Program-made: the position numbers and the translations under genes
Shown here: positions 31,739 through 40,760 of the stretch, piece after piece
How the letters are laid out: every line of letters starts with the position of its first letter
Position numbering within the stretch: the stretch's first letter is position 1
Notes under the pieces: model-generated
Databases searched by the model: none
What the model saw: the letters and a program-made list of their open reading frames with translations, nothing else
What the model was told of the DNA's origin: nothing
Assembly (NCBI RefSeq): GCF_934476685.1
Contig: NZ_CAKSNX010000001.1
Coordinates: 62,001-126,000 of the forward strand
Source of the DNA: an uncultured Ruminococcus sp.
GTDB taxonomy: Bacteria; Bacillota; Clostridia; Oscillospirales; Ruminococcaceae
Length of the DNA stretch: 64,000 bases
Reading direction: 5' to 3'

Positions 31739-34189
31739 ATGAAATTCGGATTTTTTGACGACGTAAACAAGGAATACGTCATCACAAACCCAAAAACTCC
31801 ATATCCGTGGATAAACTACCTCGGAACACAGGAGTTCTTCTCACTCATCTCCAACACAGCAGGAGGATATCACTTCTACAAGGACGCAAGACTGAGAAGG
31901 ATCACTCGTTACCGCTACAATAACGTTCCTGTTGATATGGGCGGAAGATACTTCTACATAAACGATAACGGCGATATCTGGTCACCCGGCTGGAGCCCTG
32001 TAAAGAAGGATCTTGACAACTATTCATGCCGTCACGGTATGGGTTACACCATCATCAAGGGCGAGAGAAACGGCATCGAGGCTGAGGTAACTTTCTTCGT
32101 TCCTCAGAACTACAACGGCGAAGTTCAGAAGATGGTAATAAAGAACACTTCCGATAAGAAAAAGAGCTTCAAGCTTTTCTCTTTCATCGAATGGTGTCTT
32201 TGGAACGCTCAGGACGACTCAACAAACTTCCAGAGAAACTTCAACACAGGAGAAGTTGAGATCGAGGGTTCTACTATCTACCACAAGACAGAATACAAGG
32301 AGAGAAGAGATCACTTTGCATTCTATACAGTAAACGCTGACATCTGCGGATACGATACCGACAGAGAGTCATTCATGGGTCTTTACAACGGCTTTGAAAA
32401 TCCTCAGACAGTTGTTGCAGGTCAGCCTTCAAACTCTGTTGCAGACGGCTGGTCACCGATCGCTTCACACTGCATCGACATCACACTTGACGCAGGCGAG
32501 GAAAAGACTTTCGTATTCGTTCTCGGCTATGTTGAGAACGGCAAGGATAAGTGGAACGCTGACGGTTCAATGAACAAGTCAAAGGCTTACGAGATGATCG
32601 AGGCTATGAACACAGCTGAAAAGGCTGACAAGGCTCTTGCTGAACTTAAGGAAACATGGAACGCTCTGCTTTCACAGTACCACGTTGAAACTGCTGACGA
32701 CAAGCTCAACAGAATGGTAAACATCTGGAACCAGTATCAGTGTATGGTAACATTCAATATGTCAAGATCGGCTTCATACTTCGAGAGCGGCATCGGCAGA
32801 GGAATGGGATTCAGAGATTCTAACCAGGATCTTCTCGGATTTGTTCACCAGATCCCTGAAAGAGCAAGAGAAAGAATACTCGACCTTGCTGCTACTCAGC
32901 TTGAGGACGGCGGATGCTATCACCAGTATCAGCCTCTTACAAAGAAGGGCAACGACGAGATCGGCGGAGATTTCTCAGACGATCCACTGTGGATGATCCT
33001 TTCAACAGCACAGTACATCAAGGAAACAGGCGACTACTCTATCCTTGACGAGAACGTTCCTTACGATAATGATGAGAGCAAGGCTCAGTCAATGATGCAT
33101 CACCTTAAGCAGTCATTCTGGCACGTTGCAGAGCTTGTTGGTCCTCACGGACTTCCGCTTGCAATGAGAGCAGACTGGAACGACTGTCTTAACCTCAGCT
33201 GCCACTCTGACACTCCTGGTGAAAGCTTCCAGACATATACTTCACCTAAGTACGGCGAGGACAAGTTCAGCCGTGTTGCTGAGTCTGTAATGGTAGCAGC
33301 TATGATGGCTTACATCGGACCTGAGTACGTTGCACTCTGCAAGTACAAGGGACTTGATGAAGAGGCTGCAAAGGCTGAAGAAGCTGTAAAGACAATGAAC
33401 GAGAACACAATGAAGTACGGCTGGGACGGCGAATGGTTCCTCAGAGCGTACGATGACTTCGGCAAGAAGGTCGGCTCACACGAGTGTGAAGAGGGCAAGA
33501 TCTTCATTGAACCACAGGGCTTTGCTGTTATGGCTGGTCTTGGCAAGGAGTCAGGCAAGGATATCCTTACACTTGACAGCGTAAAGAAGTATCTTGATAC
33601 AAAGTACGGTCTTGTTCTTAACAACCCTGCATTCACAAAGTACTACATTGAATACGGTGAGATCTCAACATATCCGGGCGGATACAAGGAGAACGCAGGT
33701 ATCTTCTGCCACAACAACGCATGGATAATCTGTGCTGAGGCTGCCGCAGGCCGTGGAGATCAGGCATTTGAATACTATTCAAAGATCGCTCCTGCATACC
33801 TTGAGGACATTTCAGACCTCCACAGAACTGAGCCATATGTTTACGCTCAGATGATCGCAGGTAAGGACGCTAAGCGCCACGGTGAGGCAAAGAACTCATG
33901 GCTGACAGGTACTGCAGCATGGAACTTTGTAGCAATCTCACAGTTCATTCTCGGCTGTATCCCTGCATATGAGGGCCTTAAGATAGATCCTTCTATCCCA
34001 GCTGAGTGGGACGGCTTCAAGCTCACAAGAAAGTTCCGTGACAACACATACAACATCACAGTAAAGAACCCTGACCACGTTTCAAAGGGTATAAAGTCTG
34101 TTACAGTTGACGGCGTCAAGGTAAACGGCAATATCCTCCCTGTATTTGAAAAGGGTACAGCTCACGAAGTTGAAGTTGTAATGGGATAA
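31739..34189 (+). CDS. Cellobiose phosphorylase (GH94)
   Basis: 816 residues, the normal size. It opens with the family sequence MKFGFFDDVNKEYVITNP, and the catalytic centre D-W-N-D lies at residues 479-482 (RADWNDCLN). The enzyme splits cellobiose with phosphate into glucose 1-phosphate and glucose in the cytoplasm, saving ATP, and is typical of fibre-degrading Ruminococcus and Clostridia. The ATG at 31739 is preceded by AAAGGTGG. Codon choice is strongly biased (AAG, GAG, CTT, AAC), suggesting high expression. A terminator follows at once. Confidence 0.95.
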   Translation: MKFGFFDDVNKEYVITNPKTPYPWINYLGTQEFFSLISNTAGGYHFYKDARLRRITRYRYNNVPVDMGGRYFYINDNGDIWSPGWSPVKKDLDNYSCRHGMGYTIIKGERNGIEAEVTFFVPQNYNGEVQKMVIKNTSDKKKSFKLFSFIEWCLWNAQDDSTNFQRNFNTGEVEIEGSTIYHKTEYKERRDHFAFYTVNADICGYDTDRESFMGLYNGFENPQTVVAGQPSNSVADGWSPIASHCIDITLDAGEEKTFVFVLGYVENGKDKWNADGSMNKSKAYEMIEAMNTAEKADKALAELKETWNALLSQYHVETADDKLNRMVNIWNQYQCMVTFNMSRSASYFESGIGRGMGFRDSNQDLLGFVHQIPERARERILDLAATQLEDGGCYHQYQPLTKKGNDEIGGDFSDDPLWMILSTAQYIKETGDYSILDENVPYDNDESKAQSMMHHLKQSFWHVAELVGPHGLPLAMRADWNDCLNLSCHSDTPGESFQTYTSPKYGEDKFSRVAESVMVAAMMAYIGPEYVALCKYKGLDEEAAKAEEAVKTMNENTMKYGWDGEWFLRAYDDFGKKVGSHECEEGKIFIEPQGFAVMAGLGKESGKDILTLDSVKKYLDTKYGLVLNNPAFTKYYIEYGEISTYPGGYKENAGIFCHNNAWIICAEAAAGRGDQAFEYYSKIAPAYLEDISDLHRTEPYVYAQMIAGKDAKRHGEAKNSWLTGTAAWNFVAISQFILGCIPAYEGLKIDPSIPAEWDGFKLTRKFRDNTYNITVKNPDHVSKGIKSVTVDGVKVNGNILPVFEKGTAHEVEVVMG

Positions 34190-34217
34190 TAGATCCGCAA
34201 AACTATAAAATAAAATC

Positions 34218-34255
34218 AGACGGAGTATTTCAATACGAAATGCTCCGTCTTTTTT
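34218..34255 (+). terminator. Terminator after cellobiose phosphorylase
   Basis: AGACGGAGTATTTC paired with GAAATGCTCCGTCT followed by T-run. Confidence 0.85.
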
Positions 34256-34290
34256 AGTACATTCAAATTTATATATTTTTATCTGCAAAC

Positions 34291-34318
34291 AAAAAAGGAC
34301 GGATAAAAATATCCGTCC
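34291..34318 (-). terminator. Terminator after rplA
   Basis: In the leftward RNA, GGACGGATA pairs with TATCCGTCC and six U follow. Confidence 0.87.
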
Positions 34319-34340
34319 CATATTGCATTATTTATAGGAA

Positions 34341-35036
34341 TCAGTTGCCGTACTTTGCAGTATTTACCTTGATTCCAGGGCCCATTGTAGAAGCTACAAC
34401 GATGCTCTTAAGATACTGACCCTTAGCAGCAGCAGGCTTAGCCTTTACAACTGCGTCGATAAGTGTGTTGAAGTTCTGCTCAAGCTTTTCAACACCGAAT
34501 GAAGCCTTACCGATAGGGCAGTGAATGATATTTGTCTTGTCAAGACGGTACTCGATCTTACCAGCCTTAGCGTCTGTAACAGCCTTAGCTACGTCAGGAG
34601 TAACTGTACCAGCCTTTGGGTTTGGCATAAGTCCACGAGGTCCGAGAACCTTACCGAGTCTACCAACAACACCCATCATATCAGGTGAAGCGATAACTAC
34701 GTCGAAATCCATCCAGTTTTCCTTTGTGATCTTATCTACAAACTCCATGCCGCCGACATACTCAGCGCCAGCTGCCTTAGCAGCCTCGTACTTATCTTCC
34801 TTACAGAATACAAGAACCTTAACCTTCTTACCTGTTCCGTTAGGAAGTACAACAGCGCCTCTTACCTGCTGGTCAGCGTGTCTTGAGTCAACGCCCAGAC
34901 GAATGTGAAGCTCGATTGTTTCATCAAACTTAGCCTTTGCGCTGGCTGCTGCAAGTTCAAGTGCCTCTGCGGAATCATACTGCTTAGACTTGTCAACAGT
35001 CTTTGAGCTGTCAACATACTTCTTGCCATGTTTCAT
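34341..35036 (-). CDS. rplA: 50S ribosomal protein L1
   Basis: 231 residues with the L1 signature VIASPDMMGVVGRLGKVLG and GLMPNPKAGTVT. L1 forms the mobile stalk at the ribosomal exit site and can repress its own operon by binding an rRNA-like mRNA site. GAGGAGG precedes the ATG. It is the last gene of rpmG-secE-nusG-rplK-rplA. Confidence 0.97.
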   Translation of the reverse strand: MKHGKKYVDSSKTVDKSKQYDSAEALELAAASAKAKFDETIELHIRLGVDSRHADQQVRGAVVLPNGTGKKVKVLVFCKEDKYEAAKAAGAEYVGGMEFVDKITKENWMDFDVVIASPDMMGVVGRLGKVLGPRGLMPNPKAGTVTPDVAKAVTDAKAGKIEYRLDKTNIIHCPIGKASFGVEKLEQNFNTLIDAVVKAKPAAAKGQYLKSIVVASTMGPGIKVNTAKYGN

Positions 35037-35056
35037 TAATATTTCCTCCTCGTTAA

Positions 35057-35103
35057 GTGGTAATACCGACCGAAAACGCCGGTTAGCGGAATAATCCTCC
35101 CAC
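35057..35103 (-). promoter_or_regulatory. Intercistronic structured element before rplA
   Basis: The leftward RNA has GTGGGAGG ... ACCGGC ... TACCAC: an outer GTGG/CCAC pairing round an internal stem. The GTGGGAG strand resembles L1-binding sites in rRNA and r-protein mRNA. A sister element lies before rplK. Confidence 0.5.
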
Positions 35104-35139
35104 CATTGCCTGTATCACTCTGATACAGCTGCGAATTAA

Positions 35140-35565
35140 TTAATCTTCAACTACAACGCCCATTGAACGGCATGTACCTGCGATCATGCTCATTGCAGTT
35201 TCAATGTTTGCCGCATTAAGGTCAGGCATCTTCTGCTCAGCGATCTTCTGAACCTGCTCTTTTGTGATTGTAGCAACCTTAGTCTTGTTAGGTACGCCTG
35301 AACCGGACTCGATCTTGCAAGCCTTCTTGATGAGGACTGATGCAGGAGGAGTCTTTGTAATGAATGTGAATGATCTGTCAGCATAAACTGTGATCACAAC
35401 AGGGATGATAAGACCGATATCGTTCTTAGTTCTCTCGTTGAAATCCTTTGTGAATGCCATAATGTTTACACCGTGCTGACCAAGAGCCGGACCAACCGGT
35501 GGTGCAGGAGTTGCCTTTCCTGCAGGAATCTGAAGCTTTATATAGCCTACTACCTTCTGTGCCAT
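35140..35565 (-). CDS. rplK: 50S ribosomal protein L11
   Basis: 141 residues, standard length, with KLQIPAGKATPAPPVGPALG at the N-terminus and the C-terminal rRNA-binding domain (IAGTCRSMGVVVE at the end). L11 forms part of the GTPase centre. GGAGG precedes the ATG. It is 112 bp downstream of nusG with a structured spacer. Confidence 0.97.
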   Translation of the reverse strand: MAQKVVGYIKLQIPAGKATPAPPVGPALGQHGVNIMAFTKDFNERTKNDIGLIIPVVITVYADRSFTFITKTPPASVLIKKACKIESGSGVPNKTKVATITKEQVQKIAEQKMPDLNAANIETAMSMIAGTCRSMGVVVED

Positions 35566-35587
35566 TATATTGCACCTCCATAATTAA

Positions 35588-35619
35588 GTGGTAAGGCGAG
35601 CCTTTTTCAGCTCTCCCAC
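35588..35619 (-). promoter_or_regulatory. Intercistronic structured element before rplK
   Basis: The leftward RNA reads GTGGGAGAGC ... GCTCGCCTTACCAC; GTGG pairs with CCAC and GAGC with GCTC. It shares the GTGGGAG ... TACCAC frame with the element before rplA, suggesting one binding protein, possibly L1. Confidence 0.5.
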
Positions 35620-35677
35620 GTTTTTGGAAGATAACTTCCAATACGAATGTTTTTTCCCTCTGACTTTGTGCAGCCTG

Positions 35678-36208
35678 TTACTTATCCTCAGGCTTGATCT
35701 GTGTTATCGGAAGTGTTACTACTGTTTCACGACCGAACATAGATACTGTAACGTCCGCAGTCTTTTCCTCAAGGTCGAGTTTTTCAACTGTACCTGTGAA
35801 GCCGTCGAACGAACCGCCGATGACCTCTACGCTGTCGCCTTCCTTGATATTGACCTCCACAACCGGAGCGCCTGTATCAACGCCCAGCGCAGCTACCTCT
35901 TTATCTGAAAGAGGAACAGGCTTTGATCCCGGACCAACGAAACCTGTAACTCCTCTGGTATTTCTTACGATATACCATGAGTCGTCAGTAAGTACCATTT
36001 TTACAAGCACATAGCTTGGGAAAAGCTTTTTTTCAACTTCTGATGTCTTGTTGCCCTTGATCTCCGTTACTGTTTCCAGCGGGATCCTTATTTCGGGAAT
36101 AAGATCATGAAGCTTTCGGTTTTCAACAACCTTTTCAATATTTTGCGCAACCTTATTCTCATAACCGGAATAGGTATGGACTACATACCACTTTGCTTCT
36201 TCTGACAT
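35678..36208 (-). CDS. nusG: Transcription termination/antitermination factor NusG
   Basis: 176 residues: NGN domain (KWYVVHTYSGYENKVAQNI, FPSYVLVKM) and C-terminal KOW domain (VEVIGGSFDGFTGTVEKLD). NusG binds RNA polymerase and links it to ribosomes and other factors. GGAGG precedes the ATG. It sits between secE and rplK in the conserved order. Confidence 0.97.
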   Translation of the reverse strand: MSEEAKWYVVHTYSGYENKVAQNIEKVVENRKLHDLIPEIRIPLETVTEIKGNKTSEVEKKLFPSYVLVKMVLTDDSWYIVRNTRGVTGFVGPGSKPVPLSDKEVAALGVDTGAPVVEVNIKEGDSVEVIGGSFDGFTGTVEKLDLEEKTADVTVSMFGRETVVTLPITQIKPEDK

Positions 36209-36262
36209 GAAATTACCTCCATATTGATGCTGTAAAAACCGTTTCCGCCGATGATGTCTTCA

Positions 36263-36529
36263 TCAGCTTCCGATGCTGAGCAATGCCTGAATAGCCTTGC
36301 CAAGACCTGTGTCAACTGCGAAAAGGAATATCGCCATCACTACCATTACAGACAGAACAACGCCTGTATTGTTGATGACCTGCGACTTTGTCGGCCATAC
36401 GACCTTCTTGATCTCAGCCTTGAGATCTCTGAAGTATCTTCTGATACCGCCTTTTTTCTTAGCCTTCTCTGCGCCCTTGATCTTCGCATCTTTCTTGGAA
36501 GACTTAGTAATCTCCTTATCCTTAGCCAT
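36263..36529 (-). CDS. secE: Preprotein translocase subunit SecE
   Basis: 88 residues with a Lys-rich N-terminus, the conserved RRYFRDLKAEIKKVVWPTKS segment and one C-terminal membrane helix. SecE clamps SecY in the Sec translocon. It lies 20 bp after rpmG and 54 bp before nusG. Confidence 0.95.
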   Translation of the reverse strand: MAKDKEITKSSKKDAKIKGAEKAKKKGGIRRYFRDLKAEIKKVVWPTKSQVINNTGVVLSVMVVMAIFLFAVDTGLGKAIQALLSIGS

Positions 36530-36549
36530 AAGATATAGCTCCTTTCAGA

Positions 36550-36699
36550 TTACTTAGTCTCTTTGTGAAGAGTGTGCTTCTTGCAGAACTTGCAATACTT
36601 GTTCATTTCAAGTCTGTCAGGGTCATTCTTCTTGTTCTTCTTTGTGTTGTAGTTTCTCTGCTTACACTCAGTACAAGCAAGTGTAATCTTTACTCTCAT
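36550..36699 (-). CDS. rpmG: 50S ribosomal protein L33
   Basis: 49 residues: MRVKITLACTECKQRNYNT, then a second CKFC pair, giving a Cys4 zinc-binding L33. AGGAGG precedes the ATG at 36699. It is the first gene of the secE-nusG operon, as in many Firmicutes. Confidence 0.96.
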   Translation of the reverse strand: MRVKITLACTECKQRNYNTKKNKKNDPDRLEMNKYCKFCKKHTLHKETK

Positions 36700-36876
36700 T
36701 TCGGCACCTCCTGACGAAATTTATACTCCGCAAGAACTATCGGAGTACGTCTTTGCCTCCCTCATGCGCTCAGGCGAAAGCCCTGCGCAAACCCCGCTTT
36801 ACAGCGGAATTCTGAGGTAACTTATGATTTTTGCCGCCGTAAAAACAGCGCAAAAAAATAGACCTCATAAAGAGGT
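36700..36876 (-). promoter_or_regulatory. Structured 5' leader of the rpmG-secE-nusG-rplKA operon
   Basis: About 175 nt between the predicted start point and rpmG. It can form four hairpins: CCTC/GAGG just after the start, CCGCT/AGCGG, TGCGC-GGGC/GCCT-GCGCA and TACTCCG/CGGAGTA close to the ribosome binding site. No coding frame or known RNA family was recognised; a regulatory leader is suspected. Confidence 0.5.
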
Positions 36877-36882
36877 ATACAT

Positions 36883-36912
36883 ATTATAACATACCCGTAC
36901 AAGCCTTGTCAA
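36883..36912 (-). promoter_or_regulatory. Promoter of the rpmG-secE-nusG operon
   Basis: TTGACA (36907-36912), 18-bp spacer, TATAAT (36883-36888). Confidence 0.85.
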
Positions 36913-36954
36913 GTATTTTTATTAATTTTCTGTAAATTTTATATTTAATTAAAA

Positions 36955-36986
36955 TACAAAGCGGCAGAAGTCATCACCTCTGCCGC
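36955..36986 (-). terminator. Probable terminator after the 95-residue gene
   Basis: GCGGCAGA paired with TCTGCCGC (36961-36986) followed by UUUGUAUUUU. Confidence 0.65.
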
Positions 36987-37002
36987 AATACATCACGATC
37001 TA

Positions 37003-37290
37003 TCAGCTTACCTTGAGCCATGCGCAGGCAATATCCAGCGCCTCATAAAGGCTGTCCTTCTTAGCTGTCTTTACGATAGCCTCGTTCGGCGGAAGCTTTA
37101 TATCAGTTGCCATTTTTCTTATCATTACCTTGTTAGCAACGTCAAGCTTGCCTATCTTTTCAGTACCCTGAATTTCTATCATTACAACGAACTCGTCATA
37201 CATATTTCCGAAATAAATAGTGTTGCCTTTTCTAACCAGCGGCAGACCCTTATATGTGAAGAAACCCTTTTTCTCTGTTGTACTTGCCAT
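37003..37290 (-). CDS. Conserved small hypothetical protein (95 residues)
   Basis: Ninety-five residues, soluble, no signal peptide or known motif; contains KGNTIYFGNMYDEFVVMIEI and ends in a predicted helix. GGAGG lies 7 bp before the ATG, and a TATAAT box (about 37355) and a downstream hairpin give it its own transcription unit. Similar short proteins occur in related Firmicutes by recollection, but no function is known to me. Confidence 0.75.
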   Translation of the reverse strand: MASTTEKKGFFTYKGLPLVRKGNTIYFGNMYDEFVVMIEIQGTEKIGKLDVANKVMIRKMATDIKLPPNEAIVKTAKKDSLYEALDIACAWLKVS

Positions 37291-37430
37291 AATATCTCCT
37301 CCGTTCTGTATAATTATGTCTATTTTCTTCCAACCTTAGCGTACTGTAATTATTATAACATATATCAGACAAAAAATAAAGCGTTTTTTCAAACTTTTTT
37401 CATAATTTTCACATACGCCTGGGTCGCAAA

Positions 37431-37463
37431 GCGGCAGATATCATTATAACCCTCATCTGCCGC
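37431..37463 (-). terminator. Hairpin after the DUF4340 gene
   Basis: GCGGCAGAT paired with ATCTGCCGC, followed only by UUU; a probable but weak terminator of the Gld-type operon. Confidence 0.5.
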
Positions 37464-37496
37464 ATACTTTGTCGATTTCGCTGTGGTATCAAGACC

Positions 37497-38999
37497 TTAG
37501 TAGTTATCGTCTACCTCGATGCCATTTTTTACGTTGTCCATATTTTTCAGAAGTGTGTCTATCCATGTTGACTGTATCCTGAAAGATGTTCTGCCGTTGA
37601 GTTTTACGATATATCTTCTTGCGGTATCCTTGTAAAGCTCGATAACGTCCTCGTCGCCGTCCGCTCTCTTCTCTGTGATAGCTACTACGCTTTCGCCCTC
37701 AGGGTCTTTGAAGTATATCTCAGATGTCGGGCAGGTCATGATGTACTGATAAAGGCTCTTGAAGTTATCCACGTCAAGCTCCTTGCCGTCAAGTTTAACG
37801 CTTGTAACATCTGCTGCACTGCCGTCGTCAAGAGTTTCGCTGCTTGAACCGTTGCTTGTTATTTCATAGGTCGTCTTTTCGCCATTATGCTCGATAGTGA
37901 TCTCGGACAGGTCAACAAGGTAGTTCGTTGTCATAATGCTGGATATAACGTCCTCGATCTTGAATGTTGCCCAAGGCAGGCTGTCTGTGCTGACAACATA
38001 GACGCAGTCTGCGCCCTTTACACCTTCGAGATAGCAGTAATATCCCTTTGACGTGTCGGTGACATTGCCCTCATCGTCAGTTTCATAGGCTTCATTTCCT
38101 ATGCTGAGCTTATAGTCGTACTCGTCACCCTTAAGGTTTACTGTGCAGAATGGATCGTCAAGTCCGTATTCCTTCTTTACATCATCGTCTGGGTTCACAG
38201 CCACACATTCTGTCGCTGTAAGTCCCCACATTCCGTGAGTAACTGTATTTGAGCCTGTGATGTTGAGGTATGCAAAGATAGGTGATGATATTACCTGACT
38301 GGAGAGCATTCCCTCTATATCATGCGGATCGTTCTCGAATTTGACTTCGTAATCCCAGTCTTTTCTGCTGATAGTTTCCGTACCATAGTCAGGCCATTCA
38401 TCATCTGACGGCTTTGCTATAAGCGTAAGGTCAGCATATGATGTAACAGGGGCGGTATAGTAGGAAAGCTTTGTTGCAAGCACCATATAGACGTTTGAGC
38501 TGTCGCTCGTCTTTACATAAAGATACCTGCTCTCAGGAGCTTCCGAACCGATATAGAATGTGGCTGTGGTATCGTCGCTGTATGTTATATCAACTGTTGC
38601 AGACGGCTGGTCAAGACCGTATTTTGAAAGGTCAGCGGCATTTTCCTCAACGAGTTTTTTAGCTTCAAGCTCGCCGCAGTTTGTGCGCAGGCTGTCCTTT
38701 TTAGTGGAATTCTGATTTATTCCCGAAAGCTGTTCTATCGTCCAGCCTGATTTGCCCGATGATGGCTTTGACAGGTCGAACTCACCGTATGTGTTGGTGA
38801 CATGGACAGCCGTTATATCGTCTGCGGTCTTTTCAAGGATAATAACGCTTTCGTCCTCGCTGCTTGCTGCGGCAGAGGAAGAGGACGATGAACTGTCCTT
38901 ATCCGCTCCGCCGTTTTCAGAATTGAGAAACAGCATAACTCCCGCAAGGCTTGCTGCGATAACGCCGCATATGATTATTCCCTGTACTTTTCCGTTCAT
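37497..38999 (-). CDS. DUF4340 domain protein
   Basis: 500 residues: one N-terminal membrane helix (about 7-24), a Ser/Asp-rich linker and a long extracytoplasmic beta-rich region with repeated segments of the type YGLDQPSATVDITYSDDTTATFYIG, characteristic of DUF4340. Such genes commonly follow GldG-like genes in a Gld-type ABC operon. It starts 15 bp after the GldG-like stop. Function is unknown; an extracellular accessory of the transporter is likely. Confidence 0.85.
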   Translation of the reverse strand: MNGKVQGIIICGVIAASLAGVMLFLNSENGGADKDSSSSSSSAAASSEDESVIILEKTADDITAVHVTNTYGEFDLSKPSSGKSGWTIEQLSGINQNSTKKDSLRTNCGELEAKKLVEENAADLSKYGLDQPSATVDITYSDDTTATFYIGSEAPESRYLYVKTSDSSNVYMVLATKLSYYTAPVTSYADLTLIAKPSDDEWPDYGTETISRKDWDYEVKFENDPHDIEGMLSSQVISSPIFAYLNITGSNTVTHGMWGLTATECVAVNPDDDVKKEYGLDDPFCTVNLKGDEYDYKLSIGNEAYETDDEGNVTDTSKGYYCYLEGVKGADCVYVVSTDSLPWATFKIEDVISSIMTTNYLVDLSEITIEHNGEKTTYEITSNGSSSETLDDGSAADVTSVKLDGKELDVDNFKSLYQYIMTCPTSEIYFKDPEGESVVAITEKRADGDEDVIELYKDTARRYIVKLNGRTSFRIQSTWIDTLLKNMDNVKNGIEVDDNY

Positions 39000-39014
39000 A
39001 ATTTAAAACCTCGG

Positions 39015-40742
39015 TTACTTATTCTTTCTTCTCAGCCATACAACTGTACCTACTGCAAGAACTGCAAGAGGGATAACTGCGCTGAATGTCCATTTAAGAA
39101 CATTCTTCTGCTGCTCGTTGATATCAAAAGCATTTCCTGTGATAGTCTTAGGAGTGATAGTTACTCCGTCCGTCTTGTGGGTGATGCCGTTGAGTACGCT
39201 GAGAACATATTCTCTGTTGTTATACTGTTCAGCTGCGAGTATATTGTCATTGAGCATATACTCAGAACCAAAGCAGAGGATATTGCTGTAAACTGTTGTG
39301 GCGTTTTCGTCATTAAGGAACTTAGCCTTTGAGCCTACTGCCATATAGCACTGCTGTCCCTTTGCGATCTTGTCGCCAACGGTTCCGTTTGTCATAGAAA
39401 CGTCTGCTGTGTATGCGTCATCTGTTGACAGTACATACTGCTCTGTGGAAACCATATCCTGCTCGTCGAAAAGCACGTTTACAGGTCTTGTGAACCATGA
39501 GCTTATAACAGGCTGTGAAGTCTGGATATCCTGATCAAAGCTGTCTGAGATGTTCGTTGTAGTTGTAACGAACGGGTAGTTGTAGTAGTTTGAAGTATAT
39601 GTTTCGCAGATAACACCGCTGCCGATCTGAAGTCCGTATTCCTGAAGGAACTCATCAAGGTTAGGAGTTGAGTCCTGACTGTATGACGCAACATAGATGA
39701 GCTGCTTTCCGAGGTCGCCGTTGTTGTTGAGGAAGTCGCTTATCTTTGTTATCTCGCCCTCAAGATAATCCGTCTTAGGTGCAGGGATAACTATAACGCT
39801 TGTTTCCTCAGGTATCTCCTCAGATGTGATATCTATGCTGTTTACGTTATATCCGTTTGCTGTAAGCAAAGTCTGGAAGTATGAGAGATCAGTTATCTCA
39901 CTTCTTCCTGTAAGGAAAGTAACATATACAGGGTTTGGATCAGTTACGGTCATAAGAGCAGATGTGAAAGCCTGCTCGGCATTTGATGACTCAACATATG
40001 AGCCGTAGTATGAAAGGAATGTAAGGTCGCTTCCTGCCTGCTGAACGAGCATATCTATGCTGTAACCGGACTGTGAAAGCTGGCTTACGAACTCGTCCTT
40101 GAAACTGAGAAGATCGACCATACCGAGTTTTCTTGTTCTCTGTACCTTTTCGCCGTTTACTTCTGTATTGGTTTCAAAGATTATATCGAACTGCTGGATA
40201 GAGTCGCTGTAATTCTTTACTACGTCAGGGTTAGAGTCTATATCCATAAATCTGTATGAGATATGGTTATTGAGCTTGCAGTAGTTTTTAAGCAGCTCTA
40301 CCGCCTGCTTATTATATGAGGAATAGTTTGTAAAAGTCTCCTCATCTGCAAAGATAGTTACTGTTACGTCAACGTCAACGTCCTTTACATACTTTTCCGA
40401 CTCGTCAGAAACTGAATATATCTTATCAGCAGTCAGGTCTATTGTAATAGGATATCTGTCGAAAAGCATTGTTGTAACGATATTGACAAGCACCAGCAGC
40501 GCAATAAACACGCAGGTCAGCACAGTAGCCATTGTACCATGCTTGAGCTTTTTGGTATTGAACTTTTTCTTGTCTTTATTTTCTTTTTTATCTTTGCTAT
40601 TCTTTTTGCTCTTCTTATCTTTTTCAGCGTTATTCTTTTCCTGTTCAGCAGCGTCCTTCTGATTTTTCTCGCTCTCGACTATATCATCAAGGAACTTTCT
40701 GCTGTTTGCGGAAACCTTTTCGTTTTCGTTATTGTTTTCCAT
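39015..40742 (-). CDS. GldG-like ABC transporter auxiliary protein
   Basis: 575 residues. A highly charged Lys/Glu/Asp/Asn-rich cytoplasmic N-terminus (about 65 residues) precedes a membrane helix, a large outer domain with YPITIDLTADKIYSVSDES (typical GldG opening) and a final membrane helix. GldG-like proteins partner GldA/GldF ABC components; in Bacteroidetes they are linked to gliding, but in Firmicutes the substrate is unknown. It lies 18 bp after the permease gene. Confidence 0.86.
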   Translation of the reverse strand: MENNNENEKVSANSRKFLDDIVESEKNQKDAAEQEKNNAEKDKKSKKNSKDKKENKDKKKFNTKKLKHGTMATVLTCVFIALLVLVNIVTTMLFDRYPITIDLTADKIYSVSDESEKYVKDVDVDVTVTIFADEETFTNYSSYNKQAVELLKNYCKLNNHISYRFMDIDSNPDVVKNYSDSIQQFDIIFETNTEVNGEKVQRTRKLGMVDLLSFKDEFVSQLSQSGYSIDMLVQQAGSDLTFLSYYGSYVESSNAEQAFTSALMTVTDPNPVYVTFLTGRSEITDLSYFQTLLTANGYNVNSIDITSEEIPEETSVIVIPAPKTDYLEGEITKISDFLNNNGDLGKQLIYVASYSQDSTPNLDEFLQEYGLQIGSGVICETYTSNYYNYPFVTTTTNISDSFDQDIQTSQPVISSWFTRPVNVLFDEQDMVSTEQYVLSTDDAYTADVSMTNGTVGDKIAKGQQCYMAVGSKAKFLNDENATTVYSNILCFGSEYMLNDNILAAEQYNNREYVLSVLNGITHKTDGVTITPKTITGNAFDINEQQKNVLKWTFSAVIPLAVLAVGTVVWLRRKNK

Positions 40743-40760
40743 TTATGCGCAACCTCCTTA

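Noticed and set aside
36700..36876. T-box riboswitch before rpmG
   Set aside because: No T-box sequence (AGGGTGGAACCGCG-like) or specifier stem could be found.
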